NCBI GenBank assembly: GCA_013391845.1
Contig: CP058414.1
Span: forward strand, 1,474,501-1,538,500
DNA length: 64,000 bases
From: Pseudoalteromonas shioyasakiensis
GTDB taxonomy: Bacteria > Pseudomonadota > Gammaproteobacteria > Enterobacterales > Alteromonadaceae
Direction of reading: 5' to 3'
Shown here: positions 30,979 to 39,498 of the stretch, in pieces
Layout: each line of letters begins with the position of its first letter
How positions within the stretch are numbered: the stretch's first letter is position 1
Made by a program: the position numbers and the translations under genes
The notes under the pieces: generated by a model
Databases searched by the model: none
Seen by the model: the letters and a program-made list of their open reading frames with translations, nothing else
Told to the model about the DNA's origin: nothing

Positions 30979-31830
30979 ATGAAACAGTATTTAGATTTAT
31001 GTCAGCGCATAGTTGACGAAGGTGTGTGGGTTGAGAATAAACGCACAGGTACCAAATGTTTAACCGTTATTAACGCTGATCTTGAGTATGATGTAGCGAA
31101 TAACAAGTTTCCGCTAATTACAACACGCAAAAGCTTTTACAAAGCCGCCATAGCTGAATTACTTGGTTATTTACGAGGTTACGATAGTGCTGCACAGTTT
31201 CGTGATATCGGCTGTATGACTTGGAATGCAAACGCAAACGAAAACAAAGCTTGGCTTGAAAACCCACATCGTCGTGGTGAAGATGATATGGGGCGTGTCT
31301 ATGGTGTTCAAGGCCGCAGCTGGCAGCGCCCTGACGGTAGTCACCTAGACCAACTTAAAAAAGTTATCGATAACTTATCTAAAGGCATAGATGATCGCGG
31401 TGAAATAGTCACTTTTTATAACCCAGGTGAGTTTGAGCTAGGCTGTTTACGCCCTTGTATGCACACGCACACCTTTTCTTTGTTAGGTGATACTCTATAC
31501 TTAACTTCATACCAACGCAGCTGCGATGTGCCGCTAGGTTTAAACTTTAATCAGATACAATGTTTTGTGCTACTTGCTTTAGTTGCACAAATTACCGGAC
31601 ATAAACCAGGTAAGGCGTATCATAAGATAGCCAATGCACATATTTACGAAAACCAACTTGAGTTGATGCGTGATGTGCAGCTAAAGCGTGAGCCTTTCGC
31701 GTCGCCAGAATTAAAAATAAACCCAAACATTAAATCACTTGAAGACATTGAAACCTGGGTTACAAAAGACGATTTTGAAGTAGTAGGTTATCAGTGTCAC
31801 GATGCAATTAAGTATCCGTTTTCAGTGTAA
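30979..31830 (+). CDS. thyA: Thymidylate synthase ThyA
   Basis: Folate-dependent methylation of dUMP to dTMP. The catalytic Cys is in the dUMP-binding segment [14 protein letters not shown], and [10 protein letters not shown] provides the other conserved contacts. At 283 residues it is longer than the 264 of E. coli and has a distinctive [16 protein letters not shown] segment, a subgroup seen in other marine gammaproteobacteria. It starts 13 bases after lgt and 26 bases before galU. Confidence 0.96.
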   Translation: MKQYLDLCQRIVDEGVWVENKRTGTKCLTVINADLEYDVANNKFPLITTRKSFYKAAIAELLGYLRGYDSAAQFRDIGCMTWNANANENKAWLENPHRRGEDDMGRVYGVQGRSWQRPDGSHLDQLKKVIDNLSKGIDDRGEIVTFYNPGEFELGCLRPCMHTHTFSLLGDTLYLTSYQRSCDVPLGLNFNQIQCFVLLALVAQITGHKPGKAYHKIANAHIYENQLELMRDVQLKREPFASPELKINPNIKSLEDIETWVTKDDFEVVGYQCHDAIKYPFSV

Positions 31831-31856
31831 GAACAATAAAATTTAAGGAGAAATCA

Positions 31857-32738
31857 ATGAAAGCTGTGATCCCAGTTGCTGGTCTTGGCACGCGTATGTT
31901 ACCTGCGACAAAAGCAATTCCTAAAGAAATGCTTCCTATTGTTGACCGACCACTGATTCAATACGTTGTAAATGAAGCAATTTCTGCAGGAATTAAAGAA
32001 ATTGTTTTAGTGACGCATTCAAGTAAAAACTCAATAGAAAACCACTTTGATACCAGTTTTGAGTTAGAAGCAACGCTTGAAAAGCGTGTTAAGCGTCAGT
32101 TACTTGCAGAAGTACAATCAATCTGCCCGAAAGATGTAACGATTATTCAAGTTCGTCAGGGTGAAGCTAAAGGCCTTGGCCATGCTATCAACTGCGCAGC
32201 ACCTATCATAGGTAATGAACCATTTGTAGTTATCTTACCGGATGTGATCATTGATGATGTGGCCAGCGACCTTAAAAAAGATAACTTAGCCGAAATGATC
32301 CAGCGCTTTGAAAGCACAGGTGAGAGCCAAATTATGGTGGAGCCTGTTCCGCAAAATGAAGTAGATAAATTTGGTGTAGTGGACTTAGGTGATGTAAAAA
32401 TCCAGCAAGGTGAAAGTGCTGCAATTTTAAACATGGTTGAGAAGCCTCCGATTGAGCAAGCACCTTCAAATCTTGCTGTTGTTGGCCGTTATGTATTGAG
32501 CAAAAATATTTGGCCATTACTTGCAAAAACTCCTGCAGGCGCAGGCGATGAAATCCAATTAACAGATGCGATTGCTATGCTAATGGAAAAAGAAACTGTC
32601 GATGCCTACTCAATGAAAGGTAAAAGCCATGACTGCGGCAGTAAAATTGGTTATTTAAAAGCGATTGTTGAGTTTGCACTGCGTCGTGATGAATTCAAAG
32701 GTGAGCTTACAGACTTCATAAAGTCGCTGGTAAAATAA
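31857..32738 (+). CDS. galU: UTP-glucose-1-phosphate uridylyltransferase GalU
   Basis: Makes UDP-glucose for LPS, capsule and osmoadaptation. The nucleotidyltransferase motif [20 protein letters not shown] is at residues about 7-26, followed by [13 protein letters not shown]. The active-site LPDVIIDD and VEKP are present, and the C-terminal [13 protein letters not shown] is typical. 293 residues against 302 in E. coli. A strong RBS (AAGGAG) precedes the ATG, and a terminator follows at 32772-32796. Confidence 0.96.
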   Translation: MKAVIPVAGLGTRMLPATKAIPKEMLPIVDRPLIQYVVNEAISAGIKEIVLVTHSSKNSIENHFDTSFELEATLEKRVKRQLLAEVQSICPKDVTIIQVRQGEAKGLGHAINCAAPIIGNEPFVVILPDVIIDDVASDLKKDNLAEMIQRFESTGESQIMVEPVPQNEVDKFGVVDLGDVKIQQGESAAILNMVEKPPIEQAPSNLAVVGRYVLSKNIWPLLAKTPAGAGDEIQLTDAIAMLMEKETVDAYSMKGKSHDCGSKIGYLKAIVEFALRRDEFKGELTDFIKSLVK

Positions 32739-32771
32739 GCAATTTAGATTTCTAGTCAAAAATTACTTCAT

Positions 32772-32796
32772 AAAAGTGCCTATATGGCACTTTTTT
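32772..32796 (+). terminator. Terminator after galU
   Basis: AAAAGTGCC (32772-32780) pairs with GGCACTTTT (32786-32794) around TATAT, running into a T tract. Confidence 0.9.
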
Positions 32797-33083
32797 ATTA
32801 TTTACATAAACCTTACAATTGTCGATCATTACCCAATAAAGGATTTTTCTGATATACCTTTGTCTTAACGCATTGTTACCATTGAATGTAAATGAATAGT
32901 TTCGTTTATGGCTGTTTTCCAAAAATAACTAACACAAAGGTTATAGTCGAAACGTTAATACGTTAGTGGTTACGTTTTATATCTCAAATTATCTTTTAAG
33001 TGTTGATGTACAGGTAAGTACTAACAATATGCTCTTCTTTTAATAAGAAGCTAATTTTAATGGTACTTTAAAGAATCCTGATT
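32797..33083. other. Gene-free AT-rich stretch before the lipoprotein cluster
   Basis: No reading frame, repeat or sigma-54/sigma-28 element was recognised here. It must contain the promoter of the first SPOR-like lipoprotein gene, but I cannot pick one confidently. Confidence 0.5.
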
Positions 33084-33647
33084 ATGAAATGTTACTTAAA
33101 GTCTTTGCGTTACAGTTTATACCTGATGGTGTTACTAGCTGTAGCTGGCTGTAGTAATAACCCATTGCCTTCTATTCTTAAAAATAAAAATATTAATATT
33201 ACTTACCTTTTTAACAAAGCGTTTAAGCAATCAGATACTTTTAGTGTACTAATTCAAACGAGCCCAGATAAAGCAGCAATAAACTATAAATCAGTTGAAA
33301 ATGTTAAGCAGATTCAAGATAACGATCTCAACTCTGTCTCTGAGCCATCAAACAAAACGGAGTTTCCTGAGCACAATTACAGTTTTGCTTTACAGCTTAT
33401 GTCTGTTGAATCAGAACAAAGCCTTGCCTATTCATTTAAAAAAATGGTTAAGCGTGCGCCGAATATCTTCCAAGGAAAACCGATACTTAATATCGAAGTT
33501 GCTAAAGTAAATGAGCATACTTATTATCGCCTTAAGTTTGGCCGTTATAAGTACTTTAAAAATGCCAAAGCCGATTGTGAGGCTATTAAGCGGCAAGGAA
33601 TTGATTGCTGGGTTGGTAACTACACTGACAACCGAATATATTTTTAG
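33084..33647 (+). CDS. SPOR-like lipoprotein (first of a pair)
   Basis: A 187-residue predicted lipoprotein: signal peptide with lipobox AVAGC (Cys23), an Asn/Lys-rich linker, and a C-terminal domain from about residue 98 (SFALQLMSVESEQSLAYSF, then YYRLKFGRYKYFKNAKADC, GIDCWVGNY). The beta-alpha-beta repeat with the 'R.G.Y..F..A...C..I...G..C.V' ending fits a SPOR domain, which in known proteins binds denuded peptidoglycan. No named orthologue is recognised. It has a similar neighbour downstream and precedes three FlgO-like lipoprotein genes, so an envelope role is inferred. Confidence 0.6.
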   Translation: MKCYLKSLRYSLYLMVLLAVAGCSNNPLPSILKNKNINITYLFNKAFKQSDTFSVLIQTSPDKAAINYKSVENVKQIQDNDLNSVSEPSNKTEFPEHNYSFALQLMSVESEQSLAYSFKKMVKRAPNIFQGKPILNIEVAKVNEHTYYRLKFGRYKYFKNAKADCEAIKRQGIDCWVGNYTDNRIYF

Positions 33648-33719
33648 GGTCAAAGTTCATTCTAAAGGTGGCATTTTTATTGCTAAGTTTTAAGTCTGTT
33701 TTTGAGAATCGACGTAATC

Positions 33720-34124
33720 ATGCATTTTTCTATTTTTTCTAAATACCTATTGATAGCCATCAGCTTAACTGTTTTAACAGCCTGTATGATGAGCCAAGAG
33801 CATAGCCAGCCTGAGCAACCATTTACGCATTCACAAAGCGCAGCTATTGCAGCAGCCAAAGCAGTAGAACCGGCCGTGCAATTAGGTTTATATTTAACAC
33901 CGACAAAAGTAAGTCACCGTGTATTAGAGCTAAAGCGAGACTACCCTGATGTTTTGCATGGCCTGGATTTTCGTTTTAAAAAGCGTGAGCACAAAGGCGT
34001 AACCGTGTATGGACTAAGAGCTGGTCCATTTACAAACTATACTCAAGCTACTGCATTTTGTGAAATAGTAAAAAAGCTAGGGCAAACTTGTGTGACAGCT
34101 CCTTTTGTTGGACAGGTGCTGTAG
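33720..34124 (+). CDS. SPOR-like lipoprotein (second of a pair)
   Basis: A 134-residue predicted lipoprotein. A TTG at 33702 opens the frame, but ATG 33720 gives a clean signal peptide ending in lipobox LTAC. Residues about 55-134 (AVQLGLYLTPTKVSHRVLEL; VYGLRAGPFTNYTQATAFC; LGQTCVTAPF) show the SPOR fold pattern, including the same two Cys spacing as its upstream neighbour, so the two look paralogous. It ends 223 bases before the FlgO-like operon. Function unknown; peptidoglycan binding is suggested by fold only. Confidence 0.6.
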   Translation: MHFSIFSKYLLIAISLTVLTACMMSQEHSQPEQPFTHSQSAAIAAAKAVEPAVQLGLYLTPTKVSHRVLELKRDYPDVLHGLDFRFKKREHKGVTVYGLRAGPFTNYTQATAFCEIVKKLGQTCVTAPFVGQVL

Positions 34125-34298
34125 CTACTGCTTTTGCGTCAACTAACTTTGCTATTCCTGTTTTAACAACCTCACATACTCAGTCTGAGTAGCGATTAAT
34201 AACTTAAAACAGATCCATTACAAAGCGGCTTACTTCCTTTAATCACAGAGTTTCTTGCTTCACTATTATCTAGCTATATCTAGCAAATAATAATACTT

Positions 34299-34314
34299 AG
34301 GCATAATTATTGCT
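34299..34314 (+). promoter_or_regulatory. Predicted sigma-54 promoter of the FlgO-like operon
   Basis: AGGCATAATTATTGCT: GG at 34300-34301 and GC at 34312-34313 with the required 10-base spacing, and TTGCT in the -12 box. Predicted start near 34325, 23 bases before the first ATG. Confidence 0.65.
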
Positions 34315-34347
34315 TTGTACTTACTAAGTTTAGTGAGGATGGCAATT

Positions 34348-34941
34348 ATGCGCCTGTTATTTTATTCAGTTTTTTTAGTGTTGGTGGGTTGTAGCTTAAC
34401 TGAAGAGCCACAAAGTGCGCCCCCTAGAGAAACCCCAAAATCGCCAATGGCACCATATACGGTGCATCAATACGTTGCTGATTTAAGCAGTCAGTTGAGC
34501 CGTATTCAAGGCCCTTATAAAGGTAATGCTCGTATTGCTGTTACCAGTTTTTATATGGCTGATGGCTTAGGAACTGATTTAGCAGAAGATCAGGGCAGTG
34601 GCTTAAGTCAGCAAATTCAAGAAAGTTTATTAACGCAATTTACTCAACTTGGTTTTCATACTATCGAGTATCGGTTAGAAAATACTTTAAATTTGCAGCA
34701 ATCGGCCGATAGTGTACTTAGTCGTGATGTAAATACCTTACGTCAACGTCAGAATATTGACTTTGTTATTACCGGCACACTGACGCGGCAACAACATGCC
34801 TACATAGTTAACGCCCGATTGGTAAATACCAAAGATCTGCGAATAGTGTCAGCAGCAAGCACCGAGATCCCCATTAATGTCATGTGGGGAGCTGAAAAAG
34901 TTCAGCAGCGTGATGGCCAGTTGTATCGAAGCGAATATTAA
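34348..34941 (+). CDS. FlgO-family lipoprotein 1
   Basis: Predicted outer-membrane lipoprotein of 197 residues with lipobox LVGC (Cys15). The ATG at 34348 is chosen over upstream TTG and ATG codons because GTGAGG (34333-34338) sits 9 bases before it and it gives a clean signal peptide. The FlgO domain spans about 40-180: YVADLSSQL, RIAVTSFYMAD, VLSRDVNTLRQRQNIDFVITGTL, VNARLVN. FlgO in Vibrio is an outer-membrane component of the flagellar H-ring and is normally next to flgP. Three tandem copies occur here, 6 kb away from flgP. Confidence 0.75.
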   Translation: MRLLFYSVFLVLVGCSLTEEPQSAPPRETPKSPMAPYTVHQYVADLSSQLSRIQGPYKGNARIAVTSFYMADGLGTDLAEDQGSGLSQQIQESLLTQFTQLGFHTIEYRLENTLNLQQSADSVLSRDVNTLRQRQNIDFVITGTLTRQQHAYIVNARLVNTKDLRIVSAASTEIPINVMWGAEKVQQRDGQLYRSEY

Positions 34942-34955
34942 GAGGAACTCATTTA

Positions 34956-35630
34956 ATGAAACGTTTAATTTTAACTTTATGTTTGCCTTTAGGCTTTGGT
35001 TGCTCTTCGATGTTATCAGGTGATGCAACACAGCAAGATAATGAGCCTCAGTTAGCTGCGCAAAGAGAAGTCGCCGCGCCGCATAGTAACGACAGTGTGT
35101 TCCAAACTAATAAGGCGGTGATGAACAACAGCACTTTTACCGCTGCACCAACGCGTAAAAATATTAATCATTATGTGCGTGGCATCATGCAAGACTTAGT
35201 TGAAAATTTGCAATATGTTAGCGATACCACGCCGGTTGCTGTTTCAAGTTTTGTGTACCTTGATGCTGATTACAACTCAACGAATTTGCTAGGTAATCAA
35301 ATTGCCGAAAGTTTCATTCATGAACTGCACGCATTTGGTGTACCTGTCATTGACTTTAAAACTACTGATTATATGCGTGTCACGCCAAGTGGTGACTATG
35401 TTTTCAGTCGTGATTATTTAGAGCTAAGCCAAGATCAAAATTTTAATTATGTATTGGCAGGTACCTTGGTTAATCATCAAAGTGGTGTGCTCGTTAATGC
35501 CCGTATTGTTGGCTTAGCAAGTAAAGCGGTTGTAGGGTCAGCGCAGGGTTTTATCCCGCAATCAGTGGTTGATGCCCTTGATAGCACCAACCGTAGTGAT
35601 GGTATTACACTAAAACAAGCAAGTGAGTAA
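34956..35630 (+). CDS. FlgO-family lipoprotein 2
   Basis: Second FlgO-domain lipoprotein (224 residues), 14 bases after the first. The signal peptide ends in lipobox GFGC (Cys16). Conserved blocks match its neighbours: NHYVRGIMQDLVENL, VAVSSFVYLDAD, LLGNQIAESFIHEL, FSRDYLELSQDQNFNYVLAGTL, VNARIVGL. A long polar linker (residues about 20-65) separates lipid anchor and domain. An AGGAAC site lies at 34942-34947, 8 bases before the ATG. Proposed function: outer-membrane flagellar-associated ring or related envelope structure; unproven. Confidence 0.75.
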   Translation: MKRLILTLCLPLGFGCSSMLSGDATQQDNEPQLAAQREVAAPHSNDSVFQTNKAVMNNSTFTAAPTRKNINHYVRGIMQDLVENLQYVSDTTPVAVSSFVYLDADYNSTNLLGNQIAESFIHELHAFGVPVIDFKTTDYMRVTPSGDYVFSRDYLELSQDQNFNYVLAGTLVNHQSGVLVNARIVGLASKAVVGSAQGFIPQSVVDALDSTNRSDGITLKQASE

Positions 35631-35633
35631 GCT

Positions 35634-36287
35634 ATGAAAGGTTTTATCTTAGCATCGTTAACGCTCGCGCTATCCGGCTGCCAATTGCTGCCAGAGCAAT
35701 CAGCAGAGCCGAAAAACGCACAGGCTTCAGCAAATGGTCAGTTAGATTACGTTGCTATGCTGCAAGCAGTTGAACAAAACGACATGCAGCAGGATAACGC
35801 TAACCATCGTCTATTTGTGCCATATCAACATCATAAAACAGTTGTCAATTATGTCGAGCAAATGGCGCTTGAGTTAGTTGATACTATGCAACAAGAAAGT
35901 GAGTTAGGAATTGCTATTACTTCTTTTGTCGATTTAGATGCAAGCTTAAAAACCAGCTCTCAACTTGGTAATCAACTATCGGAAACAATGCTGCACCAGC
36001 TGCAGAAATTTGGCTTTGGGGTTGTTGATTTTAAAGCGATGGATGTAATTAGTGTGACCTCACGTGGTGATTTTGTGATGTCGCGTGATATAGAAGAGTT
36101 AGCCGAGCGTCGCATTGCCAGCCATGTACTTACAGGCACGCTTATATATCGCCCTAACGGCGTTGAAGTGAATGCTCGAGTGATTAATTTAAACTCAAAA
36201 CTTGTTATTGCCAGCGCACAAAAAGTGATCCCGTATTTTGTGCTAAAAAATGAGTCAATCCAATCTGCAACAGCTAGCGTTAATTAG
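35634..36287 (+). CDS. FlgO-family lipoprotein 3
   Basis: Third FlgO-domain lipoprotein (217 residues), starting 3 bases after the second. Lipobox LSGC (Cys16). Blocks parallel to copy 2 are VVNYVEQMALELVDTM, IAITSFVDLDAS, QLGNQLSETMLHQLQ, DFVMSRDIEELAERR, VLTGTL, VNARVINL. Copies 2 and 3 resemble one another more than copy 1, suggesting stepwise duplication. A hairpin with a T-rich tail follows at 36300-36331. Confidence 0.75.
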   Translation: MKGFILASLTLALSGCQLLPEQSAEPKNAQASANGQLDYVAMLQAVEQNDMQQDNANHRLFVPYQHHKTVVNYVEQMALELVDTMQQESELGIAITSFVDLDASLKTSSQLGNQLSETMLHQLQKFGFGVVDFKAMDVISVTSRGDFVMSRDIEELAERRIASHVLTGTLIYRPNGVEVNARVINLNSKLVIASAQKVIPYFVLKNESIQSATASVN

Positions 36288-36299
36288 CTCTTGCATTAC

Positions 36300-36331
36300 A
36301 CCAATCGGCTATTCTCGAGTCGATTGGTTTA
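36300..36331 (+). terminator. Hairpin after the FlgO-like operon
   Basis: ACCAATCGGCT (36300-36310) pairs with AGTCGATTGGT (36318-36328) with one G-U pair, followed by TTATT. The ACCAATC/GATTGGT ends recall the terminal repeats at 4971-5098, so it may be a shrunken copy of that element acting as terminator. Confidence 0.6.
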
Positions 36332-36337
36332 TTCTCC

Positions 36338-36367
36338 TTGATTAGCAAAGCCTTAGACCGTTATAAT
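36338..36367 (+). promoter_or_regulatory. Predicted sigma-70 promoter of tRNA-Arg
   Basis: TTGATT (36338-36343) and TATAAT (36362-36367) separated by 18 bases; predicted start near 36374. The 7-bp repeat array begins 4 bases after the -10. Confidence 0.6.
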
Positions 36368-36370
36368 TTT

Positions 36371-36456
36371 AGTTACAAGTTACAAGTTACAAGTTACAAG
36401 TTACAAGTTACAAGTTACAAGTTACAAGTTACAAGTTACAAGTTACAAGTTACAAG
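36371..36456 (+). repeat. Heptanucleotide tandem array (AGTTACA, 12.3 copies)
   Basis: 86 bases of perfect 7-bp repeats with no interruptions, ending 20 bases before tRNA-Arg. There are no stop-free frames of interest. If the promoter at 36338-36367 is used, the array is transcribed as the precursor-tRNA leader. Confidence 0.95.
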
Positions 36457-36476
36457 CAATCCCTCAGCTTTTGAGT

Positions 36477-36551
36477 GGCCTCTTAGTTAAATGGATATAA
36501 CGGCCCCCTCCTAAGGGGCAGTTACAGGTTCGATTCCTGTAGGGGCTACCA
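36477..36551 (+). tRNA. tRNA-Arg (anticodon CCU)
   Basis: A complete cloverleaf of 75 bases with encoded CCA. Acceptor GGCCTCT pairs with AGGGGCT (G-U at the first and fifth pairs). The D-stem is GTTA/TAAC. The anticodon stem GCCCC/GGGGC holds loop CTCCTAA, with CCT at positions 34-36, so it reads AGG. The T-arm is ACAGG-TTCGATT-CCTGT. The wobble first pair is slightly unusual. Confidence 0.93.
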
Positions 36552-36578
36552 AGTTACCTCAGCACCCCTTAAGCTTAA

Positions 36579-37643
36579 TTAACCCGTTACTTTTTCAAGC
36601 TCACCTGTGCGCCATGGTTCAATGATGATTTTGATATGGTCGTTTGGTTTAAACAAGGTATCAAAGGCACCTTGTACGCCGTCGATGCCGACTTTTCCTG
36701 TGCGCATTTTTTGCCATGCAATTTTACCTGAAGCGATGTTCTCGAGTGATTGAGCAAATTCTTCTGGTTGATAGTAATAAGAGAAAATAAGGTCTAACTC
36801 TTTGACAGTTGCATAGGCAAAATTAACGTTAAGTGGTGCAGTATGTACACCTGTTACAACGATTTTTGCTTTTGCTGGCGCACGTAAAATGTAGTCGTTT
36901 AATAAGCAGCTGACACCGGCGCATTCAAAAATAACGACCTTGTTGCTACCTGCAAGCACAGCGGCTTTAGCGACTTCATCATCCGCCATAGGGTTAACAT
37001 ATTCAGTAGCGCCAAATTCAAGGGCAATTTGTTTTTTGCTTTCTTGCGGATCAGAGGCAACGATGTGTTTTACGCCTTGTAACTTTAATGCGGCAATCGC
37101 GGCAAGGCCAATTGGGCCACAACCAACTACGATTGCAACATCATCATTATGCATTTGTGCGCGGTTCACTGCATGCAGGCCAACAGCAAGTGGTTCTGTA
37201 ATGGCTGCCGCTTCTGATGGAACTGCATCAGGAATAGGTAATAGCAAGGCTTCATCAACAATAAAGTATTCAGAATAGGCACCATACAGCCCTGGAGTTA
37301 CACCTACGCCAGCACCGCCAGCAGAGAGTAAGATTGGCACTGAGGTTACACGGGTTCCTTTAGCAAGTTCGCCTTTGGTATTTGGGCCGTAGCTGACGAT
37401 TTCTGCCGCGTACTCATGACCTAATAATATTTCTTGGTCGTCACCTGCATCATTAGCCATTATGCCAAGGTTTTTATAGATATCGAATACATCACTGGTG
37501 TGGCGTGTAATATGAATATCTGAACCGCAAATACCGCAAGCTAGGCTTTTTACTAATACTTGGCCGGGTCCAGGAGTGGGAATATCAATTTGTTTTACAT
37601 GCAACTTGCCATTTTGCATGGCAACAGAATTCATTTGGCTCAT
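36579..37643 (-). CDS. Zinc-dependent medium-chain dehydrogenase
   Basis: MDR-superfamily alcohol or polyol dehydrogenase; substrate not determinable. The catalytic-zinc motif is ACGICGSD (Cys36) with GHE at 74-76. The Rossmann motif GCGPIGLAAIAAL is near residue 168. The usual four-Cys structural-zinc loop is absent; that region reads DDQEILLGHEYAAEIV followed by VTSVPILLSAGGAG. This fits butanediol-dehydrogenase-like or sorbitol-dehydrogenase-like branches that lost the structural zinc. 354 residues. It is a single gene convergent with the tRNA side and separated from nhaD by a strong hairpin. Confidence 0.8.
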   Translation of the reverse strand: MSQMNSVAMQNGKLHVKQIDIPTPGPGQVLVKSLACGICGSDIHITRHTSDVFDIYKNLGIMANDAGDDQEILLGHEYAAEIVSYGPNTKGELAKGTRVTSVPILLSAGGAGVGVTPGLYGAYSEYFIVDEALLLPIPDAVPSEAAAITEPLAVGLHAVNRAQMHNDDVAIVVGCGPIGLAAIAALKLQGVKHIVASDPQESKKQIALEFGATEYVNPMADDEVAKAAVLAGSNKVVIFECAGVSCLLNDYILRAPAKAKIVVTGVHTAPLNVNFAYATVKELDLIFSYYYQPEEFAQSLENIASGKIAWQKMRTGKVGIDGVQGAFDTLFKPNDHIKIIIEPWRTGELEKVTG

Positions 37644-37776
37644 ATGTGTGTCCTCAATTCACCTTATTTGTGAATTATTAGACTAAAGTAAAGTACCTGC
37701 CTTAATCTTGACTTTTTGCGACAAAAACACCGCTTATTGCGACATTGCTGTTTATAAACCGCTCATTGTGGAGTGT

Positions 37777-37818
37777 TTAAAGTTAAAACCCTAAAAACGA
37801 TTAGGGTTTTAACTTTAA
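37777..37818. terminator. 18-bp perfect hairpin after nhaD
   Basis: Arms 37777-37794 and 37801-37818 are fully complementary around AAACGA, with core CCCTAA/TTAGGG. On the minus strand the TTTTAACTTTAAA side gives a weak T-rich tail for nhaD transcripts. Confidence 0.75.
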
Positions 37819-37830
37819 CATTACAGAGGC

Positions 37831-39264
37831 TTAGCTGAAGTAGGCAGTATTGAGATATAAGTGAGTTAATACACCTGCAAAGTAACCGAGTAAAATAACC
37901 GGTGACCATTTTAAGTGGCTATTAAAGGTGTAGATCCCTCGCGCTTGACCCATTAGTGCAACCCCTGCCGCAGAGCCAATTGATAACAGGCTGCCACCTA
38001 TACCTGCTGTTAAGGTGATAAGCAGCCATTGACCATGCGACATATCTGGCATCATTTGTAACACCGCAAACATCACAGGAATGTTATCTACAACGGCTGA
38101 CATTAAACCAAGAATAATGTTCGCACCGGTAGCAGACCAGTTGTTATAAAGTAAATCAGAAAGCAGCGCTAAGTAGCCGATAAACCCTAAGCCACCAACA
38201 CAAATTACAATGCCATAGAAGAACAAGAGCGTGTCCCATTCTGCTCTTGATACACGGCTAAATACATCAAAAGGAACAACGTTACCTAAGCGAGATAAGC
38301 GCTCTTTATCACCTTCGCGCTCTGCCATAGCGCGTTTTCTGGCAAGGGAGCCGGGTAGGGTGACGCGTAAGAAGTAGCCAAAAAACTGTAAATAGCCAAG
38401 GCCCATCATCATGCCTACAACTGGAGGTAAACCAAAGGCGGTTTTTAACACCACGGCGGTTAGTATTGTCAGTAAGAATAAGCACAATATGCGAAGCGCA
38501 CCACGTTTAAGTTCAATCTCTTCGCCTACGATATCAGGGTGTTGATTATTGATATATAAAGACATAATAAATGCTGGAATAATATAACTTACTAAAGCAG
38601 GTAGGAATAAAACAAAGAACTCGGTAAAGGCGACAACATCGGCTTGCCAAACCATGAGTGTCGTGATGTCACCAAATGGGCTGAAGGCGCCCCCTGCATT
38701 TGCGGCTATTACAATGTTTACGCATGACATAGCAATAAAGCGGTTATCATTTGCTGCAACTTTCATTACTACGGCACATAGAAGTAATGCGGTTGTTAAG
38801 TTATCGGCTACAGGTGAAATACAAAATGCCAGTACACCGCTTATCCAAAATAATTGTTTGTAGCTAAAGCCCCTCGCAACCAGCCAGCTTCTTAGGCCAT
38901 CAAATAAACGGCGCTCTTCTAGTGCATTGATGTAGGTCATCGCAACGAGCAAAAATAGCATTAACTCTGAAAATTCTAACAGGGCGTGACGAAACGCGTT
39001 AGTGCTCAGAACAGATAAGTTTTGTGCACTGTACTGCCAAGCAATAAGGGTCCAAATAATCCCGGCTGCAACCAATACGGGTTTTGATTTGCGTAAGTGA
39101 ATTTTTTCTTCGAGTATGACGAGCACATAAGCAAAGATAAAAATAACAAGGCATATAATGCCAACAGGGTGGGTGAGTAAATCGATCGTACCAGTGGACG
39201 CAGCATGAGCTTGGCCACCGAAACATAGCAAGGAAAGGAGCAGTCCTTGTATTAGTTTTTTCAT
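37831..39264 (-). CDS. nhaD: NhaD-type Na+/H+ antiporter
   Basis: Inner-membrane sodium/proton antiporter of the NhaD family, found in Vibrio and marine bacteria for alkaline and salt homeostasis. An N-terminal signal-like segment (residues 1-21, ending QAHA) is followed by about 12 hydrophobic segments. Conserved motifs are SPVADNLTTALLLCAV, AGGAFSPFGDITTLMVW and SAVVDNIPVMFA, the last with membrane-buried Asp. ATG 39264 is preferred over the TTG four codons upstream. 477 residues. Confidence 0.92.
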   Translation of the reverse strand: MKKLIQGLLLSLLCFGGQAHAASTGTIDLLTHPVGIICLVIFIFAYVLVILEEKIHLRKSKPVLVAAGIIWTLIAWQYSAQNLSVLSTNAFRHALLEFSELMLFLLVAMTYINALEERRLFDGLRSWLVARGFSYKQLFWISGVLAFCISPVADNLTTALLLCAVVMKVAANDNRFIAMSCVNIVIAANAGGAFSPFGDITTLMVWQADVVAFTEFFVLFLPALVSYIIPAFIMSLYINNQHPDIVGEEIELKRGALRILCLFLLTILTAVVLKTAFGLPPVVGMMMGLGYLQFFGYFLRVTLPGSLARKRAMAEREGDKERLSRLGNVVPFDVFSRVSRAEWDTLLFFYGIVICVGGLGFIGYLALLSDLLYNNWSATGANIILGLMSAVVDNIPVMFAVLQMMPDMSHGQWLLITLTAGIGGSLLSIGSAAGVALMGQARGIYTFNSHLKWSPVILLGYFAGVLTHLYLNTAYFS

Positions 39265-39468
39265 TTTATATTCCAATTAAATCATCTTAATTTCGTTACG
39301 GTTTGAGTAAATGTAGCTGCAGACATTTTAGGTTCATTCTTTGCTTTATGTAATAAATTGGTAACTAAGATGTTGGTATTTTGAATATAAATATCGGTGA
39401 TGGTGAGAGCAGACCAGTTGGTTAATTTGTTTTTTAATCAATAGGTTGTAGGTGTTTAAATAATGTAA

Positions 39469-39487
39469 GGGCTGCATTCAGCAGCCC
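39469..39487 (-). terminator. Terminator of the Prx-Grx gene
   Basis: GGGCTGC (39469-39475) pairs with GCAGCCC (39481-39487) around ATTCA. Read on the minus strand it ends in TTACATTATTT, only a modest U tract. It lies 12 bases after the stop. Confidence 0.65.
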
Positions 39488-39498
39488 CAACTTGAAAA

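Noticed and set aside
36371..36456. CRISPR array
   Set aside because: The units are 7 bases, contiguous and identical, with no spacers; it is a simple tandem repeat.
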